64,000 nt of DNA, taken from NCBI GenBank assembly GCA_018697195.1, contig CM031864.1, positions 27,438,944 through 27,502,943 of the forward strand, read 5' to 3'. The stretch's first letter is position 1. The number at the start of each line of letters is the position of its first letter. Positions 47,901 through 62,364 of this stretch are shown here, piece after piece. The position numbers were made by a program, and so were the translations under genes. Under the pieces are notes generated by a model, which worked only from the letters and a program-made list of their open reading frames with translations, searched no databases and was not told the origin of the DNA. The stretch is from Certhia americana. Lineage: Eukaryota; Chordata; Aves; Passeriformes; Certhiidae.

Positions 47901-50900
47901 GTACTCAGATAAGCACCAAGGGACCAAAAGCGCATGCGCAAAGGAGAAAAGTTCAAAAGTTCATTCATGAGGAAGACCACAATCTTCAGCCTCAGAGACC
48001 ACTGAGAGACCCCTGTGCGACCACCACAGCAAACAACACGTGCCTAGAAGGGCGTGGATCTAATTACCATGCAAGGCAAGGACAGGCAGGACCAGGGGTT
48101 GAATATGCACGGCAGGTTTGTGCAATGGATTGCATATGGAACATCTTTGTGAATAAAGATGTGGTCAGGCTGAGGCTCAGGGCCCAAGTTTTCACTAGAG
48201 CTATCTTGCTTGTGTGCCAGGTGCTGACATACATACCCACTTCATAACCACATATCTGGTTGTGGAGTCTATTTATTCTGCGTATCACTTCACTGTGTTC
48301 TGCAGCAATAGTTCCAGGCTATAGAATCCTTATTTCTTCCTTGGCAGTTCCTGAAGAAACAGGCAGCGGTGCATGGAAATGCCTGGCAGAATGGCGGCAA
48401 AAGCGTCACAATCGAGCAGTGACCGAAATGCAGCAGGAGCTGGACTGCATTGGCAGGGTAGGGCCAGGGTTTTTTAATCCCTGGGTGCTCTTCTACAGTT
48501 AGGGCCCAATATTCAAATGATCACATGGATCTACTGTTTTAGGAGATGGAATCCTCTGTTTTGAAGCTGCAGGAATTCCTTCAGCTTGAAGTGATGAAAT
48601 CAGATGAAAAGAGTAAACTTCTGTTTGAAAAGATTGCGTCTGACTTGGCTTTGGAAGGTTTCTCATTTGAAGTAAGGCAGCTCAGAGCATTGGCTCAACT
48701 TCAGTTACTTCTACCTGCTCTGTGTAACATCTTACGGCTCCCTGGTGTCCTGAATTTTTTTTTCTTTTTTATTTATTTTTTTTTTATATTCAATTTTCAA
48801 TGCGATTGAGAATAGATTTTTATTGCAGGGTTTGGAAAAGCTGTGGAATATGATCCATGAGGAATCCTCAAACAGGAAGAAGTGGATTAGGGCAGTGGAT
48901 GAATCCCTAAAGGATGTCGAAAGGAGTAGAGCTGTTAAAGTAAGCTGCAGTCTTAATAATTGGTAGTTAAGCATAAGATTGTTACTTGCTGATATAATGC
49001 TGATGCAGAGCAAAGAGTAGTTTGTTTCCACAGGAGTCAGAGATCTGCCAGTAGTTCTGTTGTGTGGTGATTGCTTTATTTTCACATATAAACTCATTTT
49101 ACACCCTCATAATCAGGAGAAACTACTTTTTTCCTAGTTTTAAGGTGTTTGTTTCTTCCACAATTACCTATACTAAAGGTGCAAGGAACATGTGAGCTGC
49201 TTTTATTTCCCTGGAGGGTTGTATAGGTCAAACTTTTATCTGGTCTGTTATTTTTTGGGGAACATACCTATTCTGCAGTGGAGAAGGAGCATAGACATGA
49301 CATAACCCGATTTTACTTTGGGTTGGCTGGGTGTCAGTAGCAAGTGTGTTGCAGTTTTGTAGTCTTCAGCCTAACCTGTAAATGTCATTGGACATCTTAG
49401 GAAATGTTTGGATAAAAAAATCAATAGACTATGGACGAACTTGGTGCACTGTCCTTGTAGGCAAAGAAAAGCTGTTTGTTCTACCAGTGCCAGTTTCTCT
49501 TCTCTTTGTAATTTGGGTGTGATGAATAGGTCCACGAGTATCGCCAGTAACCTTTCTGTTGGTTTAGTTACAACAAATGTCAGAGATGAACACTTTTTGC
49601 TTTAATTTTATGTTCACTTAAAACAGGCACTGGTGGGTTCCCTGCAGATAGGAAAATTCAGAAAGGAAGTTGGTTTGATTTTTAAAATTAAAATATGTAT
49701 TGCAGCCTGTCTGCAGAGCACTCAATTATCACAGATATTGAAATCAGCTGAGTAGTAGCCAAGTAGAATGTTTTAGTTACTATTTTAATGAATTAAAAAT
49801 CAGTCTTTAAGGAAACTGAGATTAATATTTTAAAATTTACTTCTCAAACTGTGTATCATACAATTAATTTTAATTAATTTTCATGGATTTAATTAATAAA
49901 ATAATAATTACATAGAATTAATTTTAATGGAAAAAATTGTCTTGTTCATGTAGCTTTTTAACTTGGGAAACTGATACTTGAGTTATACTTTTCATTGTTG
50001 TTGTTTTTCTTTATTCTTTTATTGCACAGATTGCAGATGTACTGACCAAGTATACTGTGAAACTGGAGGAAATTTCCTTCTTCTTGGCACCTGATGTTCA
50101 CAAGCTCATTAACGATAAGGCCATGGTAAATGTTGTACCTGAAGCAAGATAATAGTCTGAATATTCCTAGAATGCCTTTTTTTCCCTACAGAAATTATTT
50201 TTTTCGGCCTATCAATCACTGAAATATAGAAGAGATTTCTACTTTGCAGGGTATTCATTATCATTTGTGTTCTTTTTTCCCCTCATTTTCTGTAGAAGAT
50301 GCGTTTTTTTGTTTGTTTGTTTCTCCATGTTGTATGCTGCTTCTACTCCTGCTTTTATTTTTTAATACACAGAATATAAACAGAGCACTTCTGGGTAATG
50401 AGAGGGCAACTGCTAAGCTGCTCTTTAATCTAATGAAATCAGAGCTTGGGAAAGAAAAATTGCATCAACTGAAATGGCAAGAGAGAGTCAAGGACTGGAA
50501 GCTTATCCAAAAGAACTGTCTAGTTCAGAGTTTCAGGTCAGAAATTTTGCAGTCTTATTTTGGACAATGAGTAACACAAAGTGGCTAGTGTTCACTTGTG
50601 GTTTCTATAAAAGGAATGCTTTATCATTTCTACTTTATACATACTGCATAGGATATCACATCTGTCATGTTTCCATTATACATATCTTCTTTCCATCCTG
50701 CAGAGAATTTATGGCAAGTGAAGAAATACAGAATCCCCCAACTGTGAAAATGGAAATGGAAAATATGATAAAGGAGCAGATTGTACTTAGTGAACAGAGA
50801 CTGAGGGTTTTGCAGCACATTGGGTATGGCAAAAGAGGGTGTAGCACAAAGGAAAACAATTCTTTCTGGAGTTAATGAGGGACTTGGCTACAAAGTGCAC

Positions 50901-53900
50901 TTTTCTTCCTGTCAGTGTGTGATTGGTAAATTCAGCAGTAAGGCAGGGTCTAAACCTATTTTTGTACTCTTTTTAATGGAAAAAAATGTATTCTTAATTT
51001 TTAGTGCACCAGCTACACTAAATAGGTGGTGATTGAGGGCTAAAAATGCAGGAATGCAAAAGTAAAGCTTACTGACATTTGAAACGTGATAGAATGGGCA
51101 GGCAAAGATGAGTGGAGAGCTAGAAGTTGGTGCTTTTGTCAAGGCATTTTTTCTCTATGGGATATTATTTGTGTAATAAATTAAGAGGGGAGTCTGGATA
51201 GAATTCTAACACTGCTATGTTTGAATATCCATCCTGAACACAAGAAGCATTTTTGGATGCAATGCATTACAGTATTTGCAGGGAGTTTTTTTACAGTGGA
51301 TGTAGGAACAAGGTAGATTACAGTTAGTTCCTTGTCAGGCAGTAAACAGTTGGCATCGAACAAGTCTCTTTGTTTATTTTAATTACCAAGATGGCTATAA
51401 ATAAAATAAAGCACAGGAGTATGGATACTCTGATTCATATTTTTATATTTTAAGTACTGATTGCTTTGTATTTTAAGATACCTGACTCTTGTTTCCTACT
51501 TTGATAGCACCTTGTTACCTCCATCACATACAAAATCTGACATAAATGAATGGTACAGAACTCTGGAGAATTTAAACAAAGATATAGGTAAGTTGGGAAA
51601 TCATAAAAACAGTCTGGAATTCAAGCAATACTTTCTTTTTTCCCAGGCAACGATGAGGCAGACAGTTGCTTTGAAAGTGCGTGTTTGCTCTATTTTTGTT
51701 CTATATGTTCCCACATACCTTCTCAGTTGCTTTGAGCTGGCAATAAGACCCAAGAAATTGCCTGTGATATCACTTCCCTTTGGCCAGTACAAACACTTGT
51801 GCGTGGTGAGATCTAGCAGGAACTGGCTTGGTTGGAATTAATCTGGAGAAATAAAAGGTTAATTTTGACATGGATCAGTTCTCAATCATACAAAAATACT
51901 CCATTTTCACTCTTGGAGAAGAAGGGGGGAAATATTTGAGATACTTCCTTTCTCTGTGTCCTGTAGTGAGCATTCCCTCTCTGTGTCTGTCTTCTCTTGC
52001 TCCAGGGCACATCCTGTTGTGATGTCCTGTATGGTAACAAAGAAGTTGGTAGCAATTGTAAATAACTTGCTACTTTTAAGAATAATGATAAACAGCTTTG
52101 TATTAAAATACCTTATTTGATTGGTTGGTAGTACCACACAGGTGTGCAGGTACTGCTGGGATCTGTTCCCTGTGCTGATATTCATCACAGAGCCTCTGTC
52201 ATATTTCCATTTCACACTGCACTATGAAACATGGGAATTCTGACTGGTCTGTTCTGTATCATTCAGACACACATAATGTGGAGTGTGTGAAGAAAATGCG
52301 TGTCCAGTATGAGCTGGTCCAGAGCAAATGTCAGGAAAAAGTGCAAATGTTCAAGGTGAGTGTCACAGCTTTGGGTGTGTTAGCCATGGTACAATGTATC
52401 ATTACAGTAAAATGTGTTTGAGGATCCAAGAGAAATTACTTTTTAACCTCTGCCTTATTCTGTTAAAAAAGTAACCATCCATTTGGTTTCACAGTAGTTT
52501 TTTATATTTGTACTTAAAATGTGTAAAAGCCATAACAAATGCCAGTAATGAAGAGAGTGTTGGCCTACATTTATATGGAGGATGCAAGGACCCTCAGTCT
52601 TCGTGCTACATCTGTCTTATCTTGGGAAAGAAATTTGACCTCTCTGCCTCAACGTCTCCCTTAGTATCCAATCAAATTATATTGTTTACTAACAGGATGT
52701 GGGATCTAGAAGGCTGAATCTTTCTCTGTCCATCACAAGAAAAGAAACATTAAGTTTAGCTGTGTTCTCTGAAAGCCATGCACTATTTGTTGTATGCATG
52801 TCAATAATGTGCCATTCTTTTCATTTAGATGACCCTGTTGGATATGAACATTTGCACAGTAGAAGATGTTGAAGTTGTGCATTCCAACATGCTTCAGATG
52901 ACTGAGAAACTAAAATGTAGATTTGAAGAAGAACTGGAGCACATGGATGTACGTTTATTGCATTTATTTTCTATCACTCCTTGGGATTAGTTTGTTCTTC
53001 CTGCGCTCCCACCTGCAATCCCTTTTGCATTGTAGGATATTGATGTCACATTAGAAGAGGTACATAGCATGACTGAACACTACAAAGAAACAAGGTCTGG
53101 TGTGGGAGAGTTTCATGTGGAAGACTTCATAATTATTGTGTTTATTATTTGTAATAGAAATATGTTATATTTTTATTATAATTTATATCTGAAATACAGA
53201 TGATAGAGATGAATGACTTATGGCTCAGTCTACCTAAAGGCAGAGGAATAAATTTAAATGATCTTCACATGTCTTCTAATCTGATCTTTTGTGATTCTAT
53301 ACAAGAAATGACTGGGAAGTTGTTCCTAAAGTGATCAATTGTAGAATGTGGTTTGGTGCTTTATGATGCCAGTTTTGATGCTGTCAGCTTTTAGAATAAA
53401 AATCCACATTCTTATCCAGTTTACTTGGATTTTTTTTTTTTTTTTTTTTTTTTACTCTCCAGATAGAAGACACCATGTTGAATACCAGTCATGTAATTCG
53501 AGGCAGACTTTTATCATGTTACAAATCCTCTTACTCATTTATTTCACCTTCCAGCAGTTTAAAAATAACTTGTTCACTTGAATGTTTTCCTTTAGAGTGA
53601 TTTTAAGGAGATGGCTAAATGGCACAAGCAGCATTGTCAAGACTTGTACAGCTGTGCTCAGGAAGTCATGGGTCTCTGGGATGTCCATCAACTCCAATTG
53701 TCCCAGCAGGAAGATGTACTTCAGAAGAAAATAGATGAATTCAGATGGGAACAGGATAATGTAATACAGGTATGAACATAAAAACAAGGATGTGATATAA
53801 TGTAAAGAAAAGTCTTCTTAATGCAGAGAACACACTGGAATTTAAAATAGCTGGTATAAAATTAAAAACATAATACCGGATTTTTATACTAGAATTTCTA

Positions 53901-56900
53901 CTTTTCACTTTCATTCTGTCATGTGCATTTTTGCTAACCACTTGATTCACGCTGAATGGACAGTCCTGTCTTATTCTTGATATGGCACCAGTGATAAAGA
54001 TCACTGCTTCTTTCTGTATAAAGTGGCTGCAAGTTGCTATTATGAGACCTTTTGCAGGTATTAAGTCTTGTTGAATGCCAAGTTCTCATAGTTACAACAG
54101 CCAATTTGGGGTGGCATTGTCAGAGGTGTTCATTATCTAGGTAGATCTTCATAGGTGATGAGTTTTGCTAAGGCACACCTTTTTGGTGTAGATTATATGT
54201 GCATAATTAACTTACTTGAATCCTAAATAGTTATGGAGCTTTTAGTATATACTAAGCAATTTTTACTAGCTTTTTTATGTGGCCTTAGATGATGAAAGAT
54301 GATCTGGATACAATTTTAAAAAAAATGAAAATGGAGAGCTATGAAGAAGAGATGAAGGAATATTTGGAGAACGCTCTTTCTTCTTTAAATCAAATTAAAA
54401 CTAGGTATGAATTTTGTATTGTAACTTAAAAAGCATATTTTAACATTGGTTGTACTACTCAGGCCTTGTTTTTGCTATTGTGTGAAGGTATGCAACAAGA
54501 CTGCTTTTTACTTCATGTAAGAATATGAAATAATGTACATTGAACAAGGTTAAGGCAAATAATACCCACAGTTTAGGAATGGGACAAAGGAAGACTGCCA
54601 TAATTCAAAACCCATACTACATCAGTATTACTGTGCATACCATCACATCCATACTTTATACAGAAGTTCAGATTCTTGAATCATAAGAATCAGAAGTTGG
54701 TCTGCACCATCACCTCTGCACTCACAGATTTGATCTTGCTCAAAATTGCAAGGACTAAGGTCTTTAAGATAGCCAAAGTATTTATTTTGGTAAGCCCTCT
54801 TTTACCCTTTTCATGATTAGGCATTTGCAACTTTAAAAACTGTGTAAAAATTGATACAATACGGCTCTCCTTGCTAAAGATCTTAGCAGCAGGCATGAAA
54901 CCTAAGAGAAAGCTGCTCTGTTCTCACACCCAAGAGGTCTTTTCTGTCTGTTAGATCAGAGGCACCTTAGAAGAGCAGTATGGACCTGAGGGACATACTG
55001 AGATTCACATACCTTCACACACCTCACAGTGGGATTGTGGTTAGAGCTGGGTGTTTGATACTCTTAATAATCATTTGAGCAGTTAAAAAAAATCAGAGGT
55101 AACAGAGTGAAAATACATGCCAGGTTGCAGAAATAGAATGTAACCTATCTGAACACATACATAAATTCTCCATAATTATCTTTGTTTAGGAGACAAAGCA
55201 AATGTAAATGTAAATGAAAACGAGTGCGAACATTGATTTTTCTTGAATTAAAGTTTAGCTTTATTTTCAAGTAAAAGGAAAATAAACCAGAAATGCTCAG
55301 TCACAGCTGAGCACAGTGCAGAACTAGCATGAATGACAGTAATTTGACCTCTTTTATGTAAGCAGTGTTTGAATCTGGAAGGAAGGAAGGATGTAAAAGG
55401 CTTTATTATAAATATTACTTAACTTTTGTGCATTTATTTATTTGTAATAAACTAATCTTTAACAAGCCAGGATGAGATTGTATTCAGTATAAACAGATTA
55501 ATGGCAACATTTAGCCTAAAGGTTTTATGAGATGAAAGTTAGATTTAAATTTAAAGGCATTGTAATCATACTTTATTTTATTTCTATAAATATTTGAGTC
55601 TCTTAAACAGTTACCTTAAATTTGACAGGAATGAGACGCTCAAGCAAATTGTAATGGATGAAGTAATGGCTTACCCAAAAGCTATTTTGTGGGAATTGAT
55701 TTCTTATAGTATATCCATCAGCCAGCACTTTAGTGTGAAGGAAATCTTCAAGCAGGTAAAAAGAAAATTTCTTCTGGTTTAAAATCTTACTGATGTATTA
55801 ATTATTTTAGAGAAAACTTAAATTACCTTTAAAATTCAGATTATATAAAGTATTGTTTCAGCCATTGAATAAAGTGCTTTTGGTAGAGATAGCAGAGGGA
55901 AAACAATATGTTTCTCAGTCTCACACTTTAAATTCTGTTCTTAGAAACATCATTTTAGCAAATTTGTTTGCCTTTTGAACAGAAAACTACAAGGTAGCTG
56001 ACTTACAATAATTGATTTGAGTGTTACAGGTTCTTTAGATAGTGATTGATTTATTCAAGACAATCATACCTTACTGAAATAGATACATTTTGAGAAGAGA
56101 TATGGATTTTTTATAAGAAAGCAAATCCATATTTGAAAAGGGTGTGGTGGGTTTTTTTGTTGTTGTTTTGCTTTTAGAACTTGCAAGGCACGATTGACTC
56201 TACAGTTCAAGATCAAGATAATACCTCAACAGTCCAAACAGGTATTTCTGCTTGATTGTTTTTCAATCTGTGTTTCTTTGGATTGTAACCAATAGAACTC
56301 TGCTTTAATTGTAAATAAGTAGTTGAGGCTTCAGAAGCTGAACATATGGTGGAGCAGCAAGCTGAGACCACTGTGCTAGGAGGGGGAGGAGAGAAAAATC
56401 ATAGAGTATCCTGATTTGGAAGGGACCCATAGGGATCGTGAAAGTCCAGCTCTTGGCCCTGCACAGACACCTCAACAATCCCACCCTGTGCATTCCTGAG
56501 AGCATTGTCCAAACACTCCTGGAGCTCTGGCAGCCTTGGGGCTGTGCTCATTCCCTGGAGAGCCTGTTCAGTGCCTGAGCACCCTCTGAGGGAAGAACCT
56601 TTTCCCAATATCCAGTCTAGTCCTCCTCTGGCACAGCTCCAGGCATTCCCTTGGGTCCTGTCACAGAGAGCAGGGATCAACCTCCGCTGCCCTTGAGAGG
56701 AGCTGCAGCCCCCAGTGAGATGTTACCTCAGTCTCCTCCTCTCCAGCTGAACCAAATGCCCTCAGCCATTCTTTATATGGTTTCCCCTCCAGACCCTTCA
56801 CTATCTCTGTGTTCCTCCTTTTGACATTTCTCTAATAGCTTTAGGTCTTTCTGACATTGTGGCATCCAAAATTGCCCCCCAGGGCTCAAAGCAAGGACAT

Positions 56901-59900
56901 CCCTGCCCAGAGCAGAGCAGGACAGTCACCACTCTCGACTGGTGTCAGAAGATAGGCAGAAGATAGATAACTCCAGTTGTCAAAGGTCAGCTGGAGAAAC
57001 AAACCTAGCAGAGAAACAGGTGATCTTGGCACAGGAAATTGAAGGAACAGAGAAAGAAGATGAGAATATTCCTCATAAAAGGGAAGAAAATGAGCATGCA
57101 AATCAAGGTCCAAGCATTATGCAGGTAAGTGAGCAAGAGAAGATGTTTGAAGGCAGTCTTGTGCAAAATAAGGAGGAATAGGAAGGTTTTTTTTCTGAGA
57201 ATAGGTAAAAAGTCCCTTTCTGCTTAGTTTGTATACAAAGCACACAGGGCTCTAGATCCGTTTATGGGAAAATGCAGTGTATAAAACAATTTACAACCAT
57301 TCTTTTTGATCTTTTACACTTGTAGAAATCCTTTACCTAATTTTTTTTTTAATCTGGCTTTCATCACAGTGTTTGTTCTCAGCTTGTGGTGAATGATTTA
57401 AGCTAAGTATTTGTACCTAAGTAATAGTTTTTCAGTTTCCATGAATTTATTATCATAACAAAAACCTTTTAAAACATTGTTGACTCTGCCTATGTCTTGC
57501 TGGCATAAATAAATAAATAAAATTTAAATATATAAGTATATAAATTTATAAATACATAAATATTGCCAGCACTGTGTAAATGTCCAAATTGAGAATGAGA
57601 ACATTATTCTAAATATCCTCAGGATTTCTACATTAGCTGGTGCACTGTTGGTTCTATGATGATACCTTTAAAAGTAACATGATAATTTCCAACCATTTCC
57701 CAGTCAACATCCAAGAGCAGCGAGGCAGAAAGTGCTGAAATTGCCTCGGAGGTTTTTTCCACTGCTAGTGGAAACACTTACATTGTTCGTGGAGTTGAAG
57801 AGGCAGGAAAGACTGACATCACAGAAACTTACTTTACAAACTATGAAAAGGAAGAATCACTTCCTTTGTACCTGAAATATGTACTTTTCACAGAAGCCAT
57901 GTTTGTAAAACTGAAAAAAAGGTGAGTAGAAAACAGTTTATCTTCTTTCTTTCTCTTTATGTAATAGACAAATTTCATCTGTTAGAAAAAATATTAGACT
58001 ACAGAGGCAAAAGTTATCTAATTACTGTTATATCATTAGATATTAATATAATTAGATATTTAATTATAAAATTATGATCGTACAATTACTGTGTTATTCC
58101 ACTTTTTAAATTGATACAAATATGAGAAAAAGTTTATGTTGTTTTGTATCCATGGCTATCAAAATGCCACAAAAACATTTACCTATAAGAACATTCATAT
58201 TTTATGGAAATTTATTTCATGAGAAAACATTACAGAGAGTCAAATAATTTGCCCAAATTCCCTGCAAAGCCATGAAGGTAAAATGCCTGGTACTCAGTAG
58301 TATGCAGCTAACTCAAGAACTCTACCAGTATTGTGTAAATAGTACTGAAACTATACCTTCCTATAGCCAGAAGTTGAATTCTTAGAAATAATATATTCAA
58401 TAAATTCTTATTTATTATTTACTATTCCTCACTGAAATATTTTTCAATCATAGGATTCGCCTCTGCATTTTTGAACACTTGGAGAAATGGTTTGCAGAAT
58501 CCTTGTCCAACTCCTATGTCTTTGTAGCTGCCAAGAAGGAGGAGCTGAATTCAATACTTCTGCTGCATCTTAAGTTGCATCAGCAAAAGCAAGAGAAGAT
58601 ACAGACAAATATCTATAATGTTCGAGCTGGTATGGACTTCTTTTTGTAGTCTGAGCATCATGTGTCATCATTTAGAGATGGTCCTAAGTGGGCCAAAATC
58701 TGTTTCAGCATTAGTTGACTCAGTAGTGGAGGACAATAGAAAGCAGTTAAATGTCTGCAAATTCCCAGTACATTATGTTACTCATATATTTGTTAACTGA
58801 CATTTCTTTCTTATAGCTCTTTCTTTTCAAAGCTCTTTCTATAGCTTTGATTAACAACTGGATTGTAGAAGATGTTGAACATTCTATTGTCAATGTTTGT
58901 GAATTCTCATTCACCTTGAAATTATTTAACAAGAGTATGTGGTGTACAACAAATACTTCAAAAGCATTGCAGAAAAAGAAATTAGCAAGTTGGGATAGCC
59001 AAAATGTCAGGGCCAAGCTTCTGAAAACACGAGAGGAAGGATTTAACTCCATGAAATATCACTGAGCAGCTACAGAGCATCCTCTAAATCAAAAGTCTTT
59101 TGCATGGGAAGTGTCAAGTTTTTATGGTGAGAAAAAAATATTTTAGACAGATTTGTTGATCTTTAACATATAAGCTAAAAAATCCTTCCTTTGGAGAACA
59201 GGCAAATAATTTTTCAAGCTCCCTTTTTCTGCAAAGAGGACAGGTGCTTCTTCTGGCAGCTTTCTTGAGGTGATTGATTTGGCTCTTGATTTATCCAGCC
59301 ATCATTCCAGAGAGCCCAAAACTGATTTTTTTCTTTCCCTCACATAACCAGGAAAAGTGGATTTTCCATTAAAAAATATAACCTTTAGTTTTGTTACAAG
59401 ACTAAGAAGAGAAAGATAATGGAGATGTCAGCAATGACCAAAAATAAAAGAAAAAGGATGCTTAGACCAAACAAGAGACATTTGTGGTTTGAATGGATTA
59501 GGAGCTGTTAAGGATCTATGTCTTATACAGGAGAAAAGTCAAAGAAACAAAATTGAATGAATTTAATTTGTGTGTTTAAGCTTCTGTGAGGTCTGGCTTT
59601 GTGTATTTTGCTGCTGCTGCTGATCACAGGTTAATGGGGCATTGTGATAGTTCACAGTAAACAGTAAACAGGGCATAATGTTGTAAATGTCCTTTCTTCT
59701 CAGTGGAACTGTCGCTTCACAAAGAGCATCTTGAGCGCCACTGTGCAGTGCTGGCAGAAGGCCTGAAAAAGGAGAAAGCTGAATTCCTCAAATTTTTGGA
59801 TCAGCTAAATAATCTCAACACAAACTTCCATTCCCAAATCCATAACTTAGAGTATGACTTGCTCCACGCTCCTGTGACTGGGCAGTAAGTGGTGTGCTAC

Positions 59901-62330
59901 TGCTGTTGCTGTGAATCTCCCTAGTTAAATATGCCTGATTGCTGTCTGAGATGTTTATGGCTTGCACTCTGATCTGTTTTATGTCATAGCTCTTCAACGA
60001 AGACTGCTTTGTAAAACTTGAAAACATGTAAAGAATTTAATTCACTTTCCCTGAAGAAATTAAAATCAGGACTGAATACATGGAAATTTTCATCTCCTTT
60101 CAAAGTACTGGTAGTCTTTAAGTAGAAAAGATATTTCATCTTTATGAAGATACTTCTGTTTACTGAATGTGCACAGTAATATCGGTTAATTAATTGTTTT
60201 TGAAGAAAAGCGTGCAATAGTATCAGCTGTTCCTGATAGTTTCTATGGGTTCATCCAAACCGTCCCGGCTTGGAGAGTTGCTTTGAGAGTCATAAATCAC
60301 TTTCTGAGTCCTCAAATTTTTTCATGTCTTTACAGTCAACAGTTGCTGAATCATCATGTGTGTTCCTCTTCAGACATGTTTTCCCTGTTTTTTATTATTT
60401 GCTGTTAGGTCAGCTTCTTCCAGCAACAATCTGGAATCAGAGCTCCACAACCATCTGAAATCAGTCAGGGTTACTGTGAGAAGTTACCAGCAGCACTTGG
60501 AGGAAGCTTTAGGAAAATTAAGGGATTCGAATGTGGGTTTTCTCAAAAGTTGCAGGTATATAGATTTCCTGGAAGTGTTGTTTCTAAGTGGTGACCTAGT
60601 TCTAGGAATTGTTTGTTGCATAGACAGAACAGTAAAAGTAAAGTTTATTTTGTTATCTAGTTTCCTATTAAAAAAAAAAAATGTATCTTGTTAAACAACA
60701 ATTATTATGCTGTTTTCATCACATTTGTGTTGATCTAGATGTTTCAGGACTGTTTAGCTAAAATAGTCTTGGAGAAAAAGATGACTCACAGGCAGTTGTT
60801 TTTATGTTTGCTTTCAGATTATTTTCAGAGGTCGGTGACTTTTCTGATGAGGAGGTAAAGTTTTTCAACCAGTGTCTTCAGACAGAAAGTAAGGAAATTG
60901 ACTCCTTTGAAAGGTCAATCAAGACAGATGTGGAGAAAATAAAATTGAGCTGCTTGGAGCAGGTATGCAGAATTACATTATTTCAAATGATGTTTTCTAT
61001 TGACATATTTGATGCAATTTGCAGTCAGCCTACTTTCAGATTCGAACTGTAAATCTGTTCTATTTGGCAATTATGTGATGGAAAGAATTAGTAGAAATGG
61101 CAAGGTCTATCATTTAAATTTCAAAAAGTAAAAAATTATCTTGTCCTGTATTTTGTTTCTGACGTTCTTAAAGGCTACTGAACTTTTCAAGCAGTCTGAA
61201 AAAAAGTTTGCTTCTCTCTCTCTGAGTCGAGCCTTTATGGAGAAGGTTCATCAATCTTTGAGAAAGCTACGACAGCAAATCAAATCAGAGGTACAAACAG
61301 AAACATCAGAACTTTGTTTAAATTCATTATAATAATTTTCTTTTATACCTTTGAGGAGCCTTTGGCTGAATTCATGGTGGATAAATAAACATGATTTTTT
61401 ATATTGATTTAAAACTTGTTTTCTGCCACTATCCACTTAATAGTTTATTTTTAATACTGCTGCAGCTGTGCTGGAACACTATGGCCTTGCAGCACATTGA
61501 GTAAATACATCTGAATTCACCAGCATTTTTGTGTGGTGCAGTGAATGATGTGAAGCGTTTCTTCTATGAATTATGGTTTCCAGCATCTCTGAGTACCAGG
61601 GATTTTAAACTAGTTTTTAGCAGTGGTTCTAATGGTTTGAAAGTGGAGTCTCTGAAATTCCTGTGAATGCTTCTGCTCCAGTGTTTGCTTCTGCTTTAGG
61701 TAGCGAATTCCAATTTGCAGTCAGTCACATTAAAGTCTTACCTGGAAAAGCTCCAGCAGAAGAGAGATGCTTATGTTCATTCTACTGCAGATGAAGAAGT
61801 AACTTCTAATCATCATGAAATGGTATTTAATTTGACTTGCTATTAATTGTAATTAATTTGATATAAACTAATATTTCTGAGCAAGACTTACGTTTCCTCA
61901 TATTTGGGGCTGGGCAGAAAGAGAATTCTCCTCAGAAAGGTCCTTGTCCTGGATACAGCTGGGATAGAGTTAGTGTCTTCTCAGTAACTGTTACAGTGTT
62001 GTGTTTTGGATTCAGAATGAGAATGGTGTTGATAACTCAGTTTTTTGTAAGTTGTGTTTATCCTAATTCAAGGACTTCTTTTTCCTTGTCTCCTGCTCTG
62101 CCACTGAGGAGATTCACAAAGGAAACTGGGAGGGAGCATAGCTGAAACAGGTGACCCAAACTGGCCAAAAAAGAGAAATTCTAGCCCATGGAATGTCACG
62201 TTCAGTCTAAAAACTGGGGGAGTTATCCAGAAGGGCCAGTCTGGGCTCAGGAAGGGGGTCTGGCATCAGTCAGCAGGTGGTGAGCATTGGTATTGTGCAT
62301 CACTTGGTTTTCATTTTTGATTATCACTAC

Positions 62331-62364
<34 letters not shown>

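Noticed and set aside
53460..53490. Possible 30-bp exon after the poly-T acceptor CTCCAG (IEDTMLNTSH)
   Set aside because: It is phase-compatible but very short, and exon 12 already joins exon 11 in frame at the expected protein length.
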